Positions 37,224 through 45,415 of a stretch of 64,000 nucleotides of DNA are shown piece by piece. How positions within the stretch are numbered: position 1 is the first letter of the stretch; each line of letters opens with the position of its first letter. The notes beneath the pieces are model-generated. The model had not been told where the DNA came from. It did no database searches and saw only the letters and a program-made list of their open reading frames with translations. The position numbers were made by a program, and so were the translations under genes. The stretch lies in the NCBI RefSeq assembly GCF_900141805.1, contig NZ_FQYN01000007.1, positions 62,001-126,000 on the forward strand, in the 5' to 3' direction. The DNA comes from Hymenobacter daecheongensis DSM 21074. GTDB lineage: Bacteria > Bacteroidota > Bacteroidia > Cytophagales > Hymenobacteraceae.

Positions 37224-37358
37224 TTAGCAATAATAGCAGTGTTCTTCGTCGTGCAGATCGAAGTGCAGGTTCAGGTCGAGGAGTTGGGCGGTAAGGTAGC
37301 CCAGGGAGCCCAGGCCGCCCAGAAACAGGAGTGACGAAAAGGCAGTGGTCTTTTTCAT
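37224..37358 (-). CDS. 44-residue exported or membrane micro-protein with Cys/His tail
   Basis: ATG at 37356-37358, TAA at 37224-37226. MKKTTAFSSLLFLGG... is a good signal sequence or membrane helix, and the short remainder ends FDLHDEEHCYYC: five potential metal ligands in nine residues (His, Asp, Glu, Glu, His, two Cys). It has its own terminator and no neighbour in the same transcript. No family recognised. The flanking 36965-37164 and 37359-37750 stretches hold no other gene I can support. Confidence 0.6.
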   Translation of the reverse strand: MKKTTAFSSLLFLGGLGSLGYLTAQLLDLNLHFDLHDEEHCYYC

Positions 37359-37756
37359 GGCAAAAAACGGTATGTAGAAGCAATTCAGCTTGTTGGCTGG
37401 AAAGATAATACGTAGATGTCAGCAAATTGTTATGCAAGCATCATTTATTTGTTGGCAAAGCCTCGCCGCGAGCCTTGCCGGGCTTGGGCTGGTTTGAACT
37501 CCTGTTCAACTGCGCGACAGGGGAGGATTCCGTCCGTTTCGGGGCCACGCTATTATAAGGCCGTGGGCGAGAAGCTTTGGCAAGCGGATGCCGGATAAAG
37601 CATGAAACATCATCCAAACTACAATACGCGAGATTCCTCGGGTTCTGGCTTGATGTGCCACCTGCCAGGAATGATGGGCTGTTGCCTCTGACTCTACCCA
37701 CTCTCTGAATCGCTATTCAAGTAAAAAAATATTCATAAAAAATATTTTAAAAATAA

Positions 37757-37764
37757 TAAATTTG
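37757..37764 (+). promoter_or_regulatory. -7 box before the MBOAT gene
   Basis: TAAATTTG, an exact TANNTTTG match, inside a 60-base A/T tract (37720-37775) that contrasts with the GC-rich surroundings; 53 bases before ATG 37817. The upstream -33 element is not clear. Confidence 0.45.
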
Positions 37765-37816
37765 ATATACTTGCTGTTGCTTCGCCTCCGCTTCTATCCA
37801 CCTTCAGCACCGCTTC

Positions 37817-39235
37817 ATGTTATTCAACAGCTTTGAGTTTTTGGTGCTGGTACTCGTCACGCTGGCGCTGTATTATCTACCCCTGCTCCGCCGCTGGCAG
37901 GTGCCTATCCTCATTGGGAGTAGCCTGTTTTTCTACGCCTGGACCAATCCGTGGCTGTTGCTGCTGTTCCTGCTTTCGGCCTTCGTGAACGTGGCTACCA
38001 GCTACCAGGTGGTGCACGCGGCCCCGGAGCGGCGGTTTTTCTACGCCGCGCTGGGCGTGGTGAGCAACCTGGGCATTCTGGCGTTCTTTAAGTATAGCCC
38101 CCTCATCGGGCACTCGCTGTTTCCGGATACCAGTGAGGCCGGCCGGTTTCTCTCCCAGATTCCGCTGCCCATTGGCATTTCGTTCTACACATTTGAGGGC
38201 ATTTCGCTGCTGGTAGATGCCTACCGGGAGCGGGACCGGCACGCGGCCCAGGAGCTGGTGCCCAAATCCATTGGGCAGCACGTGCGCAACACCACCTTGT
38301 TCGTGGCTTTCTTCCCGCACCTCATTGCCGGCCCCATCCTGAAAGCCCACCAGTTTATTCCCCAAATCAAGCCCAAATACCTGACGGATATTGACTGGGA
38401 GGCGTTTTTTCGGGCCGTAGTAGTGGGGTATTTCCTCAAGATAGTAGTAGCCGACAACCTCAAGGAGCAGACGTTCTGGATTGCCTACCCATACTTCGAG
38501 CGCCAGAGCAGCCTGATGCTGATTACCATGCTCTTTGGCTACTCGATGCAGATTTTCGCCGATTTCGCGGGCTATTCGCTCATTGCTATCGGGGTGGCGC
38601 ACCTGTTTGGCTACAGCCTGCCCGACAACTTCAACTTTCCTTATATCAGCCAGTCTATCACGGAGTTTTGGCGGCGGTGGCACATTTCGCTCAGCTCGTT
38701 TCTGCGCGAGTACCTCTATATCCCGCTGGGCGGCAACCGCAAGGGCGAAACCCGCACGTATCTGAACCTAATGGTGGTGATGTTTCTGGGTGGGCTCTGG
38801 CACGGGGCGGCCTGGAGCTATGCCGTGTGGGGCTCGTTTCATGGCATTGCGCTGGCCGTGGAGCGCCTCTCGGGGCAGGCCAACCGGGTGCCGCGGACGG
38901 TGCTGGGCCGGGTGGCGGCCACGCTGTTCACGTTCGGGCTGGTGTCGTTGGCGTGGCTGCTGTTTCGGCTGCCGAATTTCGAGCAGGCGCTCAGCTACCT
39001 CTACCACATGGGCAGCAACCGCAGCTTCGCCATTTCGGGCCTCGAATACCTCACCATTGCCTGCATTCTGATTTATTCGCTGCCGGTGGTGCTCTACCAC
39101 GTCTGGTACTTAGCCCAGGAAAGCGCCGTGGGCTTCGGGCTGCAGCGCCTCAGCTACGCTTGGTACGGGCTCATGCTGTTTCTGACCCTGACCAACGCCG
39201 GGCCCGCGGGCAGCTTCATCTACTTCCAGTTTTAA
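37817..39235 (+). CDS. MBOAT-family O-acyltransferase (AlgI/DltB-like)
   Basis: 472 residues with about 11 membrane helices. MLFNSFEFLVLVLVTLALYY is the usual family start; the catalytic His region GGLWHGAAWSYAVWGSFHG and YFPHLIAGPIL-like AFFPHLIAGPILKAHQ are present. Such enzymes move acetyl groups across the inner membrane onto exported polysaccharide (alginate-like) or cell-wall polymer. The following gene (12 bases on) encodes the exported partner, so the two form an acyl-transfer system. Confidence 0.92.
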   Translation: MLFNSFEFLVLVLVTLALYYLPLLRRWQVPILIGSSLFFYAWTNPWLLLLFLLSAFVNVATSYQVVHAAPERRFFYAALGVVSNLGILAFFKYSPLIGHSLFPDTSEAGRFLSQIPLPIGISFYTFEGISLLVDAYRERDRHAAQELVPKSIGQHVRNTTLFVAFFPHLIAGPILKAHQFIPQIKPKYLTDIDWEAFFRAVVVGYFLKIVVADNLKEQTFWIAYPYFERQSSLMLITMLFGYSMQIFADFAGYSLIAIGVAHLFGYSLPDNFNFPYISQSITEFWRRWHISLSSFLREYLYIPLGGNRKGETRTYLNLMVVMFLGGLWHGAAWSYAVWGSFHGIALAVERLSGQANRVPRTVLGRVAATLFTFGLVSLAWLLFRLPNFEQALSYLYHMGSNRSFAISGLEYLTIACILIYSLPVVLYHVWYLAQESAVGFGLQRLSYAWYGLMLFLTLTNAGPAGSFIYFQF

Positions 39236-39247
39236 CCGCCAAAGCGT

Positions 39248-40201
39248 ATGCGTCTTATCGTTCGTTCGCTGCTGATTGCCGGGCTGCTGCTGGGCGGCTA
39301 TAGTCTGCTGCTGCACCAGCTGCCGGCCGCGCTGGTTATTCCGCAGGGCATCAATCAGGACAACCAGATTAAGATGCAGCAGTACGTGTACGGCCGGCCC
39401 GAGGCGTATTCGGCCGTGATTGTGGGCTCGTCTTTGGCGGCGAAGCTGCGCTCGTACGCCTTGCCCGCGCACACCTACAATCTGGCTTTTCGGGGGCAGA
39501 GCGTGTTTGAGGGCTTCGAGATTCTGCGGCGCACGGGGCAGGTGCCCAAACTGATCTTAGTGGAAGTGGACGTGCTGGACCGCGCCTCCGATGCCAGCAC
39601 GGCCGCCACGCTGTTTCATCCCATTATGCACCCGCTGCGGCAGGCGCTGCCGGCACTGCGCGAGCAGAATCAGCCCCTCAACCAGCTGTTTGGGCTGGGC
39701 TTTCGGGTGCTCGAAAGGCTGAAACCGGCTGCGGCGGGCCGGATTCGGGAGAAGGTAGGCGGGGCGGCGCTGCCCTCGGCTACGGCGGCGGCCGCCGAGG
39801 CGCCGGAGGCCCCCACCACGGCCCAGGATGCCGCCCTGGCCCTCAAGATGGAGCAGGGCATGCGCCAGAACTTCGCCCAGCTGCCCGATACGGCCATGTT
39901 CCGGCAAAACGTGCAGGCCCTGCGCACCTACATCGATTATTTTAGCCAGCGCGGCAGTCGGGTGGCGTTTTTTGAGATGCCCATCAGCGCGGTGGCCTGC
40001 CAGAGCAACAAGCTCAACTACATGCGTCAGCAGCTGCTGACGATGTTTCCGCGGCAGCGCTTCACCTACCTGCCTCAGCCCGATTGCCAGGCCTACACCA
40101 CCACCGACGGCATGCACCTCTCCGACGCCAGCGCCCTACGCTACTCCCACGAGCTGAACCGCCAGCTGACGCTGCTGCACTCGCTGAGCTACGCGCAATA
40201 G
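39248..40201 (+). CDS. SGNH-like exported partner of the MBOAT acyltransferase
   Basis: 317 residues with one N-terminal membrane helix (about 4-26). SAVIVGSSLAAKL carries the SGNH nucleophile-type GSS, and TTDGMHLSDASA carries the Asp-x-x-His pair at the C-terminus, giving the AlgX/AlgJ/DltD-like fold. An Ala/Glu-rich spacer (about 170-200) interrupts the domain. It would take the acyl group from the MBOAT partner and place it on polysaccharide in the periplasm. ATG 39248 is 12 bases after the MBOAT stop. Confidence 0.75.
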   Translation: MRLIVRSLLIAGLLLGGYSLLLHQLPAALVIPQGINQDNQIKMQQYVYGRPEAYSAVIVGSSLAAKLRSYALPAHTYNLAFRGQSVFEGFEILRRTGQVPKLILVEVDVLDRASDASTAATLFHPIMHPLRQALPALREQNQPLNQLFGLGFRVLERLKPAAAGRIREKVGGAALPSATAAAAEAPEAPTTAQDAALALKMEQGMRQNFAQLPDTAMFRQNVQALRTYIDYFSQRGSRVAFFEMPISAVACQSNKLNYMRQQLLTMFPRQRFTYLPQPDCQAYTTTDGMHLSDASALRYSHELNRQLTLLHSLSYAQ

Positions 40202-40281
40202 GCAGTTGGGGCCAAACCGGGCCAAGCCGGGCTAAAAACAACGGATGCTCTGAGCCGCCTTCGGTAGCTACCGCGGCAAAC

Positions 40282-41349
40282 TTATCGGGCAGTGCCCGCA
40301 GTTTTCTGCTCCAACTCCAGTAGCCACTGCTTGCGCCACAGGCCGCCGGCGTAGCCCGTCAGGTGCCCATCGGCCCCGATAACGCGGTGGCATGGAACCA
40401 GGATGGCAATGCGGTTCATGCCGTTGGCCGTGGCCACGGCCCGCACGGCGCTGGGCCGGCCCAGCGTCGCGGCCTGCTGCCCGTAGGAGCGGGTGGTGCC
40501 GTACGGAATCCGGCCCAGCTCCTGCCACACGGCCTGCTGAAACGCGGTGCCGGGCGCGTGCAGCGGCACCGAAAACTGCTGGCGGTGGCCCGCAAAGTAT
40601 TCCGTGAGCTGCGTGCGGAGCAGAGCAAAGTGCGGGTTGTCGCTTTGCACGATGGTGGCGTTGAGGCGGCGGGTGAGGTCTTTTAGCTCAGTTTCCAGCA
40701 TGCGGCGGTCCGTGAATTCGAGCAGGCAGATGCCCTGTTCAGTGCCGCAGGCCAGCATGGTGCCCAGCGGCGTTTCGAGGCGGGTGAGGTTGATGAGCTG
40801 CTGCTGCCGGCCCTGAGTGGGCGCCACGCCAAACACGGCTTTAAATGAGTCCTGAAAGCCACTCAACGACTCAAAGCCACTATCAAAAGCGGTGGCCGTA
40901 ACGGTTTCTCCCCGCTGGAGTTTTTGGAAGGCTAGGTTGATGCGGTTGAGGCGCTGGTAGGCCTGGAATGTGATGCCGTGCTGCCGCTGGAACCAGCGCC
41001 GCACCGTGGCCGGCTCCAGGCCCTGCTCACGCAAATCGAAGTCGGTGATTTTGATGGCGGGCTGCTGGCTGAGTTGGTGTAGTAGCGTTTGGATGAATTC
41101 TGGCGCAGTGTCGCGGGCGGCCAGCGGTGTGCACACCTTGCAGGGCCGGTAGCCGCGCAGCAGCGCTTCTTTGGTAGTGGCGAAGAACTCCACGTTTTCG
41201 GGCTTGGGCTTGCGGGCCGAACAGGTGGGGCGGCAGAAGATGCCCGTGGTTTTCACGGCCGCAATAAATCGGCCCTCATACGTGCCATCTTTGGTAAGCA
41301 GCGCCTGGTAGCACTCGGCCGCCGTAGGTATTATCGGTTCTGCAGTCAT
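40282..41349 (-). CDS. ada: Ada: bifunctional methylated-DNA repair protein and regulator
   Basis: 355 residues, the length of E. coli Ada. N-terminal zinc domain with the four Cys of GIFCRPTCSARKP (39, 43) and YRPCKVC (70, 73), where Cys39 takes methyl from phosphotriesters; AraC-type HTH (about 85-180: GITFQAYQRLNRINLAFQKL); C-terminal O6-methylguanine methyltransferase with acceptor Cys in ILVPCHRVIG. Methylation of Cys39 turns Ada into an activator of its own gene. ATG 41349 chosen for family length; ATGs at 41355 and 41382 are also in frame. Confidence 0.93.
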   Translation of the reverse strand: MTAEPIIPTAAECYQALLTKDGTYEGRFIAAVKTTGIFCRPTCSARKPKPENVEFFATTKEALLRGYRPCKVCTPLAARDTAPEFIQTLLHQLSQQPAIKITDFDLREQGLEPATVRRWFQRQHGITFQAYQRLNRINLAFQKLQRGETVTATAFDSGFESLSGFQDSFKAVFGVAPTQGRQQQLINLTRLETPLGTMLACGTEQGICLLEFTDRRMLETELKDLTRRLNATIVQSDNPHFALLRTQLTEYFAGHRQQFSVPLHAPGTAFQQAVWQELGRIPYGTTRSYGQQAATLGRPSAVRAVATANGMNRIAILVPCHRVIGADGHLTGYAGGLWRKQWLLELEQKTAGTAR

Positions 41350-41652
41350 CAACATCAGGCTGAGGGAAGAGGTGGGAAGCATGGTTTCCCGACAAAGGAC
41401 GTTGTCAGCCGCGGCCCCCGCAACCGCTAAAGCGACAGGCATTTTCTCAGGAGGCAGCTGCTGCGCAAAGGCTCCGTGGAAGGCGCAAATCCGCGAAACA
41501 GGCCCTATATCATGCCAGAGCAGGGCCCAACTTATGAATTGAAGCATGGTGTCTGGCTGGAATGCAGAGGTTTGTCTCACTTCCCCGCCAAGGCTGCCGC
41601 CCGGTAGCTGCCGAGGGAAGGCCGCATGGTTTCACCCTTTTCCTCCCTAACT

Positions 41653-42153
41653 ATGCTCTCCCTGCTTCGCCGATTAATACGCCCGTTGTTGCTGCCGCAG
41701 TGGTGGCAGGATGCCTTGCTGCTACTGCTGCCGCGCGTGGTGTGTGGCTACCTGCTGGCCTTTGAGTTTGGGGCTGTGAAGTTCGGGCTACCCTGGTCGC
41801 CGCCCGACCACAACATAGGGCTGTTTGAAGTGGCGTTCTGGTTTCCGAACGACGTGGCCGCGTACGGCGGACTTTTCGCGCTGCTGCCGGGCTTCTTTGC
41901 CTGGATGGGGGCCTTTAGCGAGGCGGTGGGCGGCATCCTGCTACTGCTGGGTTTAGGCACCCGCGTGTCGGCCTTCCTGGTTATCTGCACGATGCTGGTG
42001 GCCATTTTCATGCAGCAGATTCACCAAGGCATGTGGAACACGCTGCCCGCGGCCGGCTTCCTGTGGGCCTGTTTGGCGCCGCTGGTGCTGGGCTCCGGCC
42101 GCTTCGGCCTCGATTATTTACTCGCCAAACCCCGCACCCATGAAACGCTGTAA
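41653..42153 (+). CDS. DoxX family membrane protein
   Basis: 166 residues, four membrane helices, with DoxX landmarks GLFEVAFWFPNDVAAYGGLF and EAVGGILLLLGLGTRVSAFL. DoxX proteins are linked to thiol/oxidant handling or to quinone-type redox roles. The stop lies inside the next gene: the two frames overlap by 14 bases (42140-42153), implying coupled translation. ATG 41653 chosen; ATG 41626 also in frame. Confidence 0.82.
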   Translation: MLSLLRRLIRPLLLPQWWQDALLLLLPRVVCGYLLAFEFGAVKFGLPWSPPDHNIGLFEVAFWFPNDVAAYGGLFALLPGFFAWMGAFSEAVGGILLLLGLGTRVSAFLVICTMLVAIFMQQIHQGMWNTLPAAGFLWACLAPLVLGSGRFGLDYLLAKPRTHETL

Positions 42154-42505
42154 CGCCTTCATTCTACTGGCCCTGGCCGGCCTGCTGCTGCCCGGCTGCG
42201 TGCAAAAAGCCACCGACAAAACTGTGGTCTATCTGCTCGATGTGAGTGGTTTGCCCAACGTGCAGAAGGTAGGTTTGCGCGGCCGTGACAAGCCCCTAAG
42301 CTGGGACCAGGACCTAGAGCTGATGTCAATGGTGAAGGACAGCCTCTACCGCGCCGTCGTTACCACGCACACCGGCTACCTCATCACGGAGGTGAAATTC
42401 ACCATCAACGGGGAATTTGAATTAAAAGAGGCTGACAACCGCCGAATCGAATTTGGCCCCGGTGATACAACTGTGTACCGCGCGCGGTTCAACGTACGGG
42501 AGTAG
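42140..42505 (+). CDS. Lipoprotein with an E-set / CBM48-like domain
   Basis: 121 residues: lipobox LPGC (Cys20), then about 95 residues with KVGLRGRDKPLSWDQDLEL, ITEVKFTINGEFEL and NRRIEFGPGD. The order VxLRGxxxPLSWD ... VEFKFxING ... DNRxIxF is that of the N-terminal Ig-like (E-set, AMPK-glycogen-binding-like) domains on Bacteroidota hydrolases. Here the domain stands alone on a lipoprotein. Its ligand is unknown. Overlaps the DoxX gene. Confidence 0.6.
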   Translation: MKRCNAFILLALAGLLLPGCVQKATDKTVVYLLDVSGLPNVQKVGLRGRDKPLSWDQDLELMSMVKDSLYRAVVTTHTGYLITEVKFTINGEFELKEADNRRIEFGPGDTTVYRARFNVRE

Positions 42506-42572
42506 TTTGGCGGAAATGAAACAGCCCCAGTCACACGGGTGGCTGGGGCTGTTTGCAGGGGTAAGGCGAAGG

Positions 42573-42956
42573 CTATTCCATGTGCAGCTCGCCTTCGTCT
42601 TCGTTCTGCCAGTATTTGATGCGCTTGGCTTCCACGCGCACCAGCACCACGCCGGGCGTATCGACACCCTGCGGAAACCACTGATTGAGGCTGGGCACCC
42701 AGTGCTGCTGCATGGTGGGCTTGTGCCGGATCAGATGGGCCCGGCCTACTATCGTCAGAAACAATCCTTTCGAACCAGTGAAGCCCAGGCTTACGTGCGG
42801 ATCTTCGGTGATGTCGCTGACTGTGCGCGACTGCTCGAACGTGAAATAGTAGGAGTTGCCGTCGTAGTTCACGTCGCCGTTGTTGCTCATGGGGCGGGTG
42901 CTGAGCTGGCCCCAACTCGTGCGCGTCGTGAGCAGGGCGTAGTCGAGGTTGGCCAT
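42573..42956 (-). CDS. PNPOx-fold general stress protein with an early in-frame stop
   Basis: 127 residues from ATG 42956: YALLTTRTSWGQLSTRPMSNNG and SYYFTFEQSRTVSDITEDPHVSLGF are landmarks of the pyridoxamine-5'-phosphate-oxidase-like general stress family (flavin binders). Immediately upstream, ATG 42992 opens the same frame and reads MPTKTLKEIAA, the usual family N-terminus, then TAA (42957-42959) directly before ATG 42956. Full-length relatives carry a sense codon there. The 12-codon N-terminal helix is thus cut off by one substitution, with restart possible at TAAATG. Confidence 0.8.
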   Translation of the reverse strand: MANLDYALLTTRTSWGQLSTRPMSNNGDVNYDGNSYYFTFEQSRTVSDITEDPHVSLGFTGSKGLFLTIVGRAHLIRHKPTMQQHWVPSLNQWFPQGVDTPGVVLVRVEAKRIKYWQNEDEGELHME

Positions 42957-43049
42957 TTAGGCGGCAATCTCCTTGAGTGTTTTGGTAGGCATATGAGTAT
43001 GACGTTGGGGAGGTGGTAGTACGCAGGCAGCGAATGGCGGTTGGGCTAC

Positions 43050-43072
43050 GTGGAGACGCGTAGTTGCGTCTC
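43050..43072. repeat. Repeat family C, single hairpin
   Basis: GTGGAGACGC-GTAGTT-GCGTCTC: one unit of the REP family that flanks the transposase at 46721. Isolated copy in the gap before the family B element. Confidence 0.7.
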
Positions 43073-43113
43073 GCTATTGTAACGTCTTGCCGTTGTAGCT
43101 CAAGTCCTAGAGT

Positions 43114-43286
43114 GTCTGCTAGCCCCAGCGGGGCGGCATATGGGTAGAAGTGCATGGTAGCGTTATAAACCAAGCCCCAGCGGGGCGACACCTTAATTGC
43201 GCGGCCAAGGTGTCGCCCCGCTGGGGCTCTCGGGGATTCTTTATCTGCGTTTCTACCGATATGTCGCCCCGCTGGGGCTAGCAGAC
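43114..43286. repeat. Repeat family B, copy 2 (nested inverted pair)
   Basis: Outer arms GTCTGCTAGCCCCAGCGGGG + CGGCATATGGGTAGAA and near-complement; inner pair AAGCCCCAGCGGGGCGACAC... and complement. Same plan as 31456-31647 with different flanking bases. The C hairpin, this element and the two following entries fill 43000-43486. Confidence 0.88.
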
Positions 43287-43324
43287 GCTCCGCAACTTGG
43301 GTTTGACAAGGGTATTTAGCAGCA

Positions 43325-43414
43325 CGTCATGCAGCGGCGCAGCCGAAGCATCTCACCGGTATAGTAGAATCAGCTGTTACACTGGCGAGATTCCTCGCTG
43401 CTCTCGGAATGACA
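43325..43414. repeat. Repeat family E variant, diverged pair
   Basis: CGTCATGCAGCGGCGCAGCC + GAAGCATCTC on the left; GAGATTCCTCGCTGCTCTCG + GAATGACA on the right. Only the ends (GTCAT/ATGAC and GAGAT-like) pair well, so it is a decayed copy or two half-elements. Confidence 0.6.
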
Positions 43415-43434
43415 GAGTCGGGCGTTCTGACGAC

Positions 43435-43460
43435 GAGACGCAAAGTATTGCGTCTCTACA
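43435..43460. repeat. Repeat family C, single hairpin
   Basis: GAGACGCAAAGTATTGCGTC + TCTACA: stem GAGACGCAA/TTGCGTCTC followed by the CTAC/GTAG tag in reverse orientation. Confidence 0.75.
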
Positions 43461-43486
43461 TCGTTCAGTTACCAATCAACTGCCGC

Positions 43487-45307
43487 CTACTCCTGCCGGG
43501 CCCGGCTCATGATGCGCCGTTCCCAGCGCTTACGCTTGGGCGCGATGCTGCCGCGCAGGTACTTCTCCATCACCAGCACGGCGCAGGGCGCGGCGGCGGT
43601 GGCCCCGAAGCCGGCGTTTTCGAGGTACACGGCCACGGCTATTTCGGGGTTGGAGGCCGGGGCGAAGCCGACGAAGGCGGCGTGGTCGTCGCCTTCGTCG
43701 TTCTGCACGGTGCCGGTTTTGCCGGCTACGGTGATGCCCACGTCGGCGAGGCTGGAGGCGTCGGCGGTGCCGCCGCGCTGCAGCACGGCTATCATGCCGG
43801 GGATTAGGGCGGCGAAGTTGGCGCTGTCGATGAGGGTGTAGCGCTTTATGAGGAAGCGTGGCAGCGGGCCGCCCTTCCCGATGCCGCGTACCAGGTGGGG
43901 CGGGTAGTACCAGCCGCGGTTGGCGATGATGGCCGCCATGTTGGCCATTTGCAGGCCCGTGAGGTTGATTTCGCCTTGCCCGATGCTGAGCGAGTAGATG
44001 GAGCGGTAGGTCCAGCGGCGGGTGCGGCGGGCGTGGTCGTAGTAAGCCGGCGTGGGCAGGAAGCCAGGGGCCTCGCGCGGCAGGTCCACGCCCAGCACCG
44101 AGTCGAGGCCACAGGAGCGGACGAGGCGACGCCATTGGGCCAGGTTGGCGTGGCGGGCGGCCACGGTGTCCTGCGTGAGGCTGTCGGGCACGTAGTCGAT
44201 GACGTGCTGCATTACCTGGTAGAAGTAGGGGTTGCAGCTGTACTTCAGGCCGGCGGTGAGGCTGTTGGCGCGAGGATGGTCGTGCACGCAGCTCACCAGG
44301 GTCTGGTCGCAGCGGAAGGCGCTGGTGGGGCTGATGGCGCCCAGCTGCAGCGCGGCGGCGGCATTCAGCAGCTTGAACACCGAGCCGGGCGGGTTGGCCA
44401 GCATGGCCGGACGGTTGAGCAGCGGCATATCCTCGCTTTCGAGCAGCTCAGCGCGTACGCCGGCCTGGTCGGGGGCGGTGAGGGTGGCGGCGGGGTACAC
44501 GGGCGCTGAGACGTAGGCCAGGATTTCGCCGGTGCGCGGGTCGAGGGCCACGAGGTAGCCTTTGCGGCCCCCGAGCAGCTTTTCGGCGTAAGCCTGCAGC
44601 TTCACGTCGAGGGTGAGGTGCAGGTCTTGGCCTTGCTGGAAGGCGGTGTCTCGGGCCCAGCTGCCGTGCTGCTGGCCCTGCTTGTCGAGGAGGGGGTGCT
44701 GGTAGCCGCGGTGGCCGCTGAGCAGGCCGTTGTAGTAAGCCTCCGTGCCGCCGTTGCGCAGGCGGTAGAACCGGCCGCGCCCGGTGCGCTGGGCCTGGCG
44801 AAAGAACGGCTGGGCCTCGGCGCTCAGGTAGCCCAGCACCGGGGCGCCCGCGCCGGTGGTATACACGCGCCGGGTACGCTGGGTCACTTTCAGAGTAGGC
44901 CAAGCGGCGCTATCCTTCCGCACGCGCTGCACTTCGGCCGCCGTGAGGCGCAGCTGCAATCCAAAATTGGGCCGCGCGCCGGGGTAGGGCAAGGCTTCGG
45001 CTATGCGGCGGCGCACGGTCAGAGAATCCCAACCCAGCAGCGCGCCCAGGGCCAGGGTATCGAGGAGCGGGCGGCGCGGCAGCTGCAGCAGAAACTGCGG
45101 GCGCGTGGCTAGTAGCACTGAGTCGTGGCGGTCGAGGAGGCGGCCGCGCTGGGGCATCTGGGGTAGGGCTACACGGCGGGCGGTGTAGCGCACGCGCACG
45201 TCCTGGGTTTGGGGCGGCAGGTGTTGCTGATCGGGGGAGGAGCAGGCGACCAGCCCGGCCAGCAGCGCCAGCAGGTGGTTTCGCCAGGAAGTGTGAGCCG
45301 TGCGCAT
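43487..45307 (-). CDS. Class B penicillin-binding protein (transpeptidase)
   Basis: 606 residues. Transpeptidase motifs are intact: NPPGSVFKLL (Ser-x-x-Lys), KYSCNPYF (SxN-type) and AGKTGTVQN (KTG). The N-terminal 230 residues form the PBP2-type dimerisation domain (RGRLLDRHDSVLL, GRGRFYRLRNGGTEAYYNG). It is unusual in starting with a lipobox-like LVACSS near residue 22 in place of a plain membrane helix, and in coming alone without rodA or mreC. It likely cross-links peptidoglycan; a specialised PBP2 paralog is plausible. Confidence 0.88.
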   Translation of the reverse strand: MRTAHTSWRNHLLALLAGLVACSSPDQQHLPPQTQDVRVRYTARRVALPQMPQRGRLLDRHDSVLLATRPQFLLQLPRRPLLDTLALGALLGWDSLTVRRRIAEALPYPGARPNFGLQLRLTAAEVQRVRKDSAAWPTLKVTQRTRRVYTTGAGAPVLGYLSAEAQPFFRQAQRTGRGRFYRLRNGGTEAYYNGLLSGHRGYQHPLLDKQGQQHGSWARDTAFQQGQDLHLTLDVKLQAYAEKLLGGRKGYLVALDPRTGEILAYVSAPVYPAATLTAPDQAGVRAELLESEDMPLLNRPAMLANPPGSVFKLLNAAAALQLGAISPTSAFRCDQTLVSCVHDHPRANSLTAGLKYSCNPYFYQVMQHVIDYVPDSLTQDTVAARHANLAQWRRLVRSCGLDSVLGVDLPREAPGFLPTPAYYDHARRTRRWTYRSIYSLSIGQGEINLTGLQMANMAAIIANRGWYYPPHLVRGIGKGGPLPRFLIKRYTLIDSANFAALIPGMIAVLQRGGTADASSLADVGITVAGKTGTVQNDEGDDHAAFVGFAPASNPEIAVAVYLENAGFGATAAAPCAVLVMEKYLRGSIAPKRKRWERRIMSRARQE

Positions 45308-45371
45308 GGGCTAAAGCTAACCAATTGCCGGGCGCGGGCGGGGGGCGGGGGAGTTTGAAACAGGTCGGTGT

Positions 45372-45409
45372 ACGGTGTAGAGACGCGAAGGGTCGCGTCT
45401 CTACACCGT
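45372..45409. repeat. Repeat family C, single hairpin
   Basis: ACGGTGTAGAGACGCG pairs exactly with CGCGTCTCTACACCGT around AAGGGT. Placed directly before the minisatellite. Confidence 0.8.
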
Positions 45410-45415
45410 TTTGGC

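Noticed and set aside
37416..37701. Short frames on both strands before the MBOAT gene
   Set aside because: They overlap each other, have no family traits and differ from local codon use; possibly decayed sequence.
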